From NCBI RefSeq assembly GCF_003865375.1, contig NZ_RQVS01000007.1, positions 118,342-182,341 of the forward strand: 64,000 nucleotides of DNA, read 5' to 3'. This document shows, piece by piece, positions 61,731 through 64,000 of this stretch (positions are counted from its first letter, which is position 1; every line of letters starts with the position of its first letter). This stretch comes from Gulosibacter macacae. GTDB taxonomy: Bacteria; Actinomycetota; Actinomycetes; Actinomycetales; Microbacteriaceae. Both the position numbers and the translations under genes were made by a program. The notes beneath the pieces were generated by a model. That model searched no databases and was not told where the DNA came from. It worked only from the letters and a program-made list of their open reading frames with translations.

Positions 61731-62882
61731 TTACCCCTTGGCGGCGGCCTCCTTCCGAGCCATTCGGGCGATTTTCCGGGCGTCCAAGCGGAACTCACGG
61801 AACATTCCGCTAATGGGATTGGTGAAGCCGGTAAACCACAGGCCCGGCGCGTGCGGCGCGGTGTGGCCGCCGCGCACAATCGGCAAGCCGGATGCATCCA
61901 GCAACGCCAGGTGCCCCACGAGCGGCTCGAGGTCGGCCCGATAACCGGTGGCGAGCACGACCGCATCGGGGGTGAGGCGCGTGCCATCGGCAAGCACGGC
62001 CTCAGCGCCATCGAAACCGGCGAGCGCTGCGACCGGCGTCACCCGGCCGTCGCGAATCGCGTCGACAATGCCGACATCTTGCACCGGGATCGCGCGATCT
62101 CGGCGTACGCGGGTGAGGAGGCCCTCTTCCGGCCGGGCTAGGCCGTGCGGTCGCAGGTCGGGGATCGTGAGCCGCTGCATCCCGGCCGCGATGCGGTTCG
62201 CAATCGCTGTCGGCACGTGGCGGATGAGGATGCCATTGTGCGCGGCGGTCCACCAGCCGGTCGCCCGGCGCACGATATGCGGCGGCGTGCGCACGGCGAG
62301 CTGCACCTTGGCGCCGTGCTCGACGAGGTCGACCGCAATCTCCATCCCCGAGTTGCCGGTGCCGACGACGAGCACTCGGGTGCCTGCGAACTCGGCGCCA
62401 TTGCGATAGTCGCTCGAGATCAGGATGCGGCCGGTGAAGCTCTCGAGGCCCGGCACGTGTGGCGGCACGAGCGTGCGGTTGTAGCCGGTCGCAACGACGA
62501 CGAACGGTGCGCGTCGGGTCACGCCGTCGGCGCAGTCGAGCGCCCAGACCGCATCCTCGCGGCTCAGGCGTTCGACCGTGACACCCTGCTCAATGTCGAG
62601 CCCGAGGATGCGCGCATAGCCGCGCAGATAGCGCGCGACATCGTCACGGGTGACCCAGCGGCCGAAGCGACGCGGGATCGGCAGTCGCGGCAAGTGCGAC
62701 AGCTCGCGCGGGGTGTGCAGGTGCAGGCGATCGTAGTGTCCGCGCCACACGTGACCGGGCTCGGGGCCGTGATCGAGGATGCGCGCCCGCAAGCCCGCGT
62801 GATCAAGTTCGGCCGCGGCGGCGAGGCCAGCTGGGCCTGCGCCGATGACGTAAACATCGGGAGCAGTGTCGTCGTTGCGCAC
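61731..62882 (-). CDS. FAD-dependent monooxygenase-like flavoprotein (FMO/YUCCA type)
   Basis: 383 residues. FAD site VYVIGAGPAGLAAAAELDHA, NADPH site VLVVGTGNSGMEIAVDLVEH, and VVLATGYRADL near the end. HLHTPRELSHLPRLPIP resembles the FMO/YUCCA substrate side. GTG start at 62882; on the minus strand TAACCT, six bases, then GTG, so probably leaderless. Divergent from the SDR gene. Substrate unknown: a small lipophilic compound or sulfur/nitrogen oxidation is typical. Confidence 0.85.
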   Translation of the reverse strand: MRNDDTAPDVYVIGAGPAGLAAAAELDHAGLRARILDHGPEPGHVWRGHYDRLHLHTPRELSHLPRLPIPRRFGRWVTRDDVARYLRGYARILGLDIEQGVTVERLSREDAVWALDCADGVTRRAPFVVVATGYNRTLVPPHVPGLESFTGRILISSDYRNGAEFAGTRVLVVGTGNSGMEIAVDLVEHGAKVQLAVRTPPHIVRRATGWWTAAHNGILIRHVPTAIANRIAAGMQRLTIPDLRPHGLARPEEGLLTRVRRDRAIPVQDVGIVDAIRDGRVTPVAALAGFDGAEAVLADGTRLTPDAVVLATGYRADLEPLVGHLALLDASGLPIVRGGHTAPHAPGLWFTGFTNPISGMFREFRLDARKIARMARKEAAAKG

Positions 62883-62933
62883 TCCGTCAGGTTACGCCGC
62901 GGCAGATGCAGGCGACCCGAAACTTCGCGCCGA

Positions 62934-62939
62934 TACGCT
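62934..62939 (+). promoter_or_regulatory. -10 element (TACGCT) of the leaderless SDR mRNA
   Basis: TACGCT, six bases, ATG at 62946; no ribosome site. Confidence 0.45.
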
Positions 62940-62945
62940 CGCGAC

Positions 62946-63767
62946 ATGAGCGAACACGCAGGCGCCAACACGACCCCGACGAGTCGGAGCGGGCGCCGCA
63001 AGCGCACCGCGATTGTCACCGGCGCCGCGGGCGGCATCGGCTCCGCCACCGTCGCACGATTGTTGCGCGCCGGGTTTCGCGTCGGGGCCTTCGACGTGGA
63101 TGCGTCGGGGCTCGAGCGACTGCGCACCGAGGTACCGAACGCTGACCAGCTCATCACGGGCATCCTCGATGTCACCGATGAGTCGCAGTGGCGCGAGGCG
63201 CTCTCGGCGGTGGTGGGCGAGCACGGGAAGCTCGATGTGCTCATCAATAATGCGGGCATCCTCGCCGCCGGAGCATTTGAAGAGATCGACTTCGCGCGCC
63301 AGCGTCGCACGCTCGAGATCAACGCGACCGGCACCATGCTCGGATGCTTCACCTGTCACGATGCGCTCGCGGCGGCGCAGGGCACCGTGATCAATCTCTG
63401 TTCGGCGTCGGCGATCTACGGCCAGGCCGATCTCGCGAGCTATTCGGCCTCGAAGTTCGCGGTGCGCGGGCTCACCGAAGCGCTCGACTTGGAATGGGCG
63501 CCGCAGGGCATCGCGGTGCGCGCGGTGTGGCCGCTCTATGTTGGCACGGGGCTACTCAATGGCGTCGATATTGCGTCGACCCGCGGACTCGGCGTAAAGC
63601 TCGTGCCTGATGATGTGGCACGCACCATCATCGGTATCGTGCGGCGGCCGCAACGCGGTGGCGTGCATCACTCCGTTGGGTTTCAGGCAACGTGGATGCG
63701 GGCGCTCGCCCAGGTCTCGCCCGATGCCTTCTTGCGATTGATTAATCGCCGGGTGGGTGGGCGCTAG
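62946..63767 (+). CDS. Short-chain dehydrogenase/reductase (SDR)
   Basis: 273 residues. Cofactor loop TGAAGGIGSAT, NNAG in VLINNAGILAAG, catalytic Ser in NLCSASAIYG and the YSASK pair (SYSASKFAVRGL). FDVDAS after the second strand suggests NAD(H) preference. C-terminal VRRPQRGGVHHSVGFQATWM is seen in a subgroup of actinobacterial SDRs. ATG at 62946; a much longer open frame upstream is an artefact of high GC. Substrate unknown. Confidence 0.9.
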   Translation: MSEHAGANTTPTSRSGRRKRTAIVTGAAGGIGSATVARLLRAGFRVGAFDVDASGLERLRTEVPNADQLITGILDVTDESQWREALSAVVGEHGKLDVLINNAGILAAGAFEEIDFARQRRTLEINATGTMLGCFTCHDALAAAQGTVINLCSASAIYGQADLASYSASKFAVRGLTEALDLEWAPQGIAVRAVWPLYVGTGLLNGVDIASTRGLGVKLVPDDVARTIIGIVRRPQRGGVHHSVGFQATWMRALAQVSPDAFLRLINRRVGGR

Positions 63768-63792
63768 CTGCTGGCGTCGTCACTCCGGCCAC

Positions 63793-63886
63793 TGTGCAAT
63801 CTAGGGGCACCGTGCAATCTGGAGGCACTGTGCAATTGTCGCCACCTCACTAGCGAAATGCACAAATTGCCACCGGCAATTGTGCA
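63793..63886. repeat. TGTGCAAT word repeat with inverted hairpin
   Basis: Two 18-base units, TGTGCAATCTAGGGGCAC (63793-63810) and CGTGCAATCTGGAGGCAC (63811-63828), then TGTGCAATTGTCGCCAC, and after 13 bases a hairpin TGCACAAATTGCC-ACC-GGCAATTGTGCA (63859-63886). It follows the SDR stop by 25 bases. Confidence 0.75.
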
Positions 63887-63898
63887 CTGTTCCAAGTT

Positions 63899-63914
63899 AG
63901 TTGCCGAGGCAACT
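63899..63914. promoter_or_regulatory. MarR-type operator candidate
   Basis: AGTTGCC-GA-GGCAACT, perfect 7-bp arms. The TTGCC..GGCAA core is the usual MarR-family half-site layout. It lies just upstream of whatever gene starts beyond the right edge. Confidence 0.4.
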
Positions 63915-64000
63915 GTGAACATGTTCTAGCCCTGACCGTATGTTCAGGACTAAGGTTTTGGGGCTCTTCGGAATCAAGGGTGTAGGTGGGGTCTGAATCC

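Noticed and set aside
62145..62945. Long N-terminal extension of the SDR frame
   Set aside because: It is the complement of the flavoprotein gene and an open-frame artefact of high GC; the SDR starts at 62946.
63793..63845. Short tandem TGTGCAAT units as a CRISPR array
   Set aside because: Units are 17-18 bases with no spacers and no cas genes.

Overview
The window is high-GC DNA from an actinobacterium, most likely a member of the Microbacteriaceae (inference from gene content, GTG starts, leaderless promoters and intergenic repeat families; no rRNA or tRNA gene is present to confirm this). I count 52 intact genes, one gene cut by the left edge and four broken genes. No phage, transposase, CRISPR array or rRNA was seen.

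Layout. 1-2.4 kb: RNase HI (cut by the left edge) and a Bcr/CflA-type drug exporter. 2.4-6.3 kb: an AccA3-type biotin carboxylase/BCCP protein, then a YtrA-type GntR regulator with an ABC ATPase (broken by an in-frame stop) and its permease. 6.5-13.6 kb: class-III aminotransferase, LpdA-type quinone dehydrogenase, purine nucleoside phosphorylase, phosphohexomutase and an LLM flavoenzyme. 13.8-18 kb: adenosine deaminase translationally coupled to an orphan PTS IIA protein, then a wall-anchored adhesin broken by an in-frame TAG. 18-23.9 kb: an operon of diaminopimelate decarboxylase plus an amino-acid ABC transporter, divergent from a PucR-type regulator. 23.9-31 kb: a six-gene nucleoside uptake and salvage operon (BMP lipoprotein, double ATPase, two permeases, cytidine deaminase, thymidine phosphorylase). 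31-37.3 kb: mannose-1-P guanylyltransferase, an MgtA-like mannosyltransferase and sdhCDAB. 37.3-39.6 kb: two accessory genes (orphan AbiEi-like and DUF6882-like) bracketed by 68-bp palindromes. 39.7-46.4 kb: PTS enzyme I, YihY, exonuclease III, TrpRS, polyprenol-P-mannose synthase and GTP cyclohydrolase II. 46.4-52.5 kb: a cluster of paralogous two-TM proteins, an HTH protein with an ABC exporter, and an F420-reductase-like protein. 52.6-58.4 kb: fdhD, a tandem pair of degenerate oligoribonuclease-like proteins, and molybdenum-cofactor genes (ThiF-rhodanese, moaC, mobA, DUF6457, moaD, moaE). 58.5-63.8 kb: nicotinamidase, DacB, a broken MFS gene, an FMO-like flavoprotein and an SDR.

The order lpdA - deoD - pmmB - add - deoA - cdd - sdhCDAB, with accA3 nearby, is the order I recall from Mycobacterium tuberculosis (around Rv3285-Rv3319), so this looks like an ancestral chromosomal backbone with lineage-specific insertions. 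The backbone joins nucleoside salvage, GDP-mannose/mannolipid synthesis and respiration.

Most notable features: (i) a family of 68-bp palindromes built from the word CTAATACGCGCG, plus other intergenic palindromes of similar design but different words; (ii) an intergenic repeat family read in frame as the linker of the ThiF-rhodanese protein; (iii) the tandem Orn-like pair lacking catalytic acids; (iv) a two-TM paralogue family; (v) four broken genes, all dispensable, while every core enzyme gene is intact.
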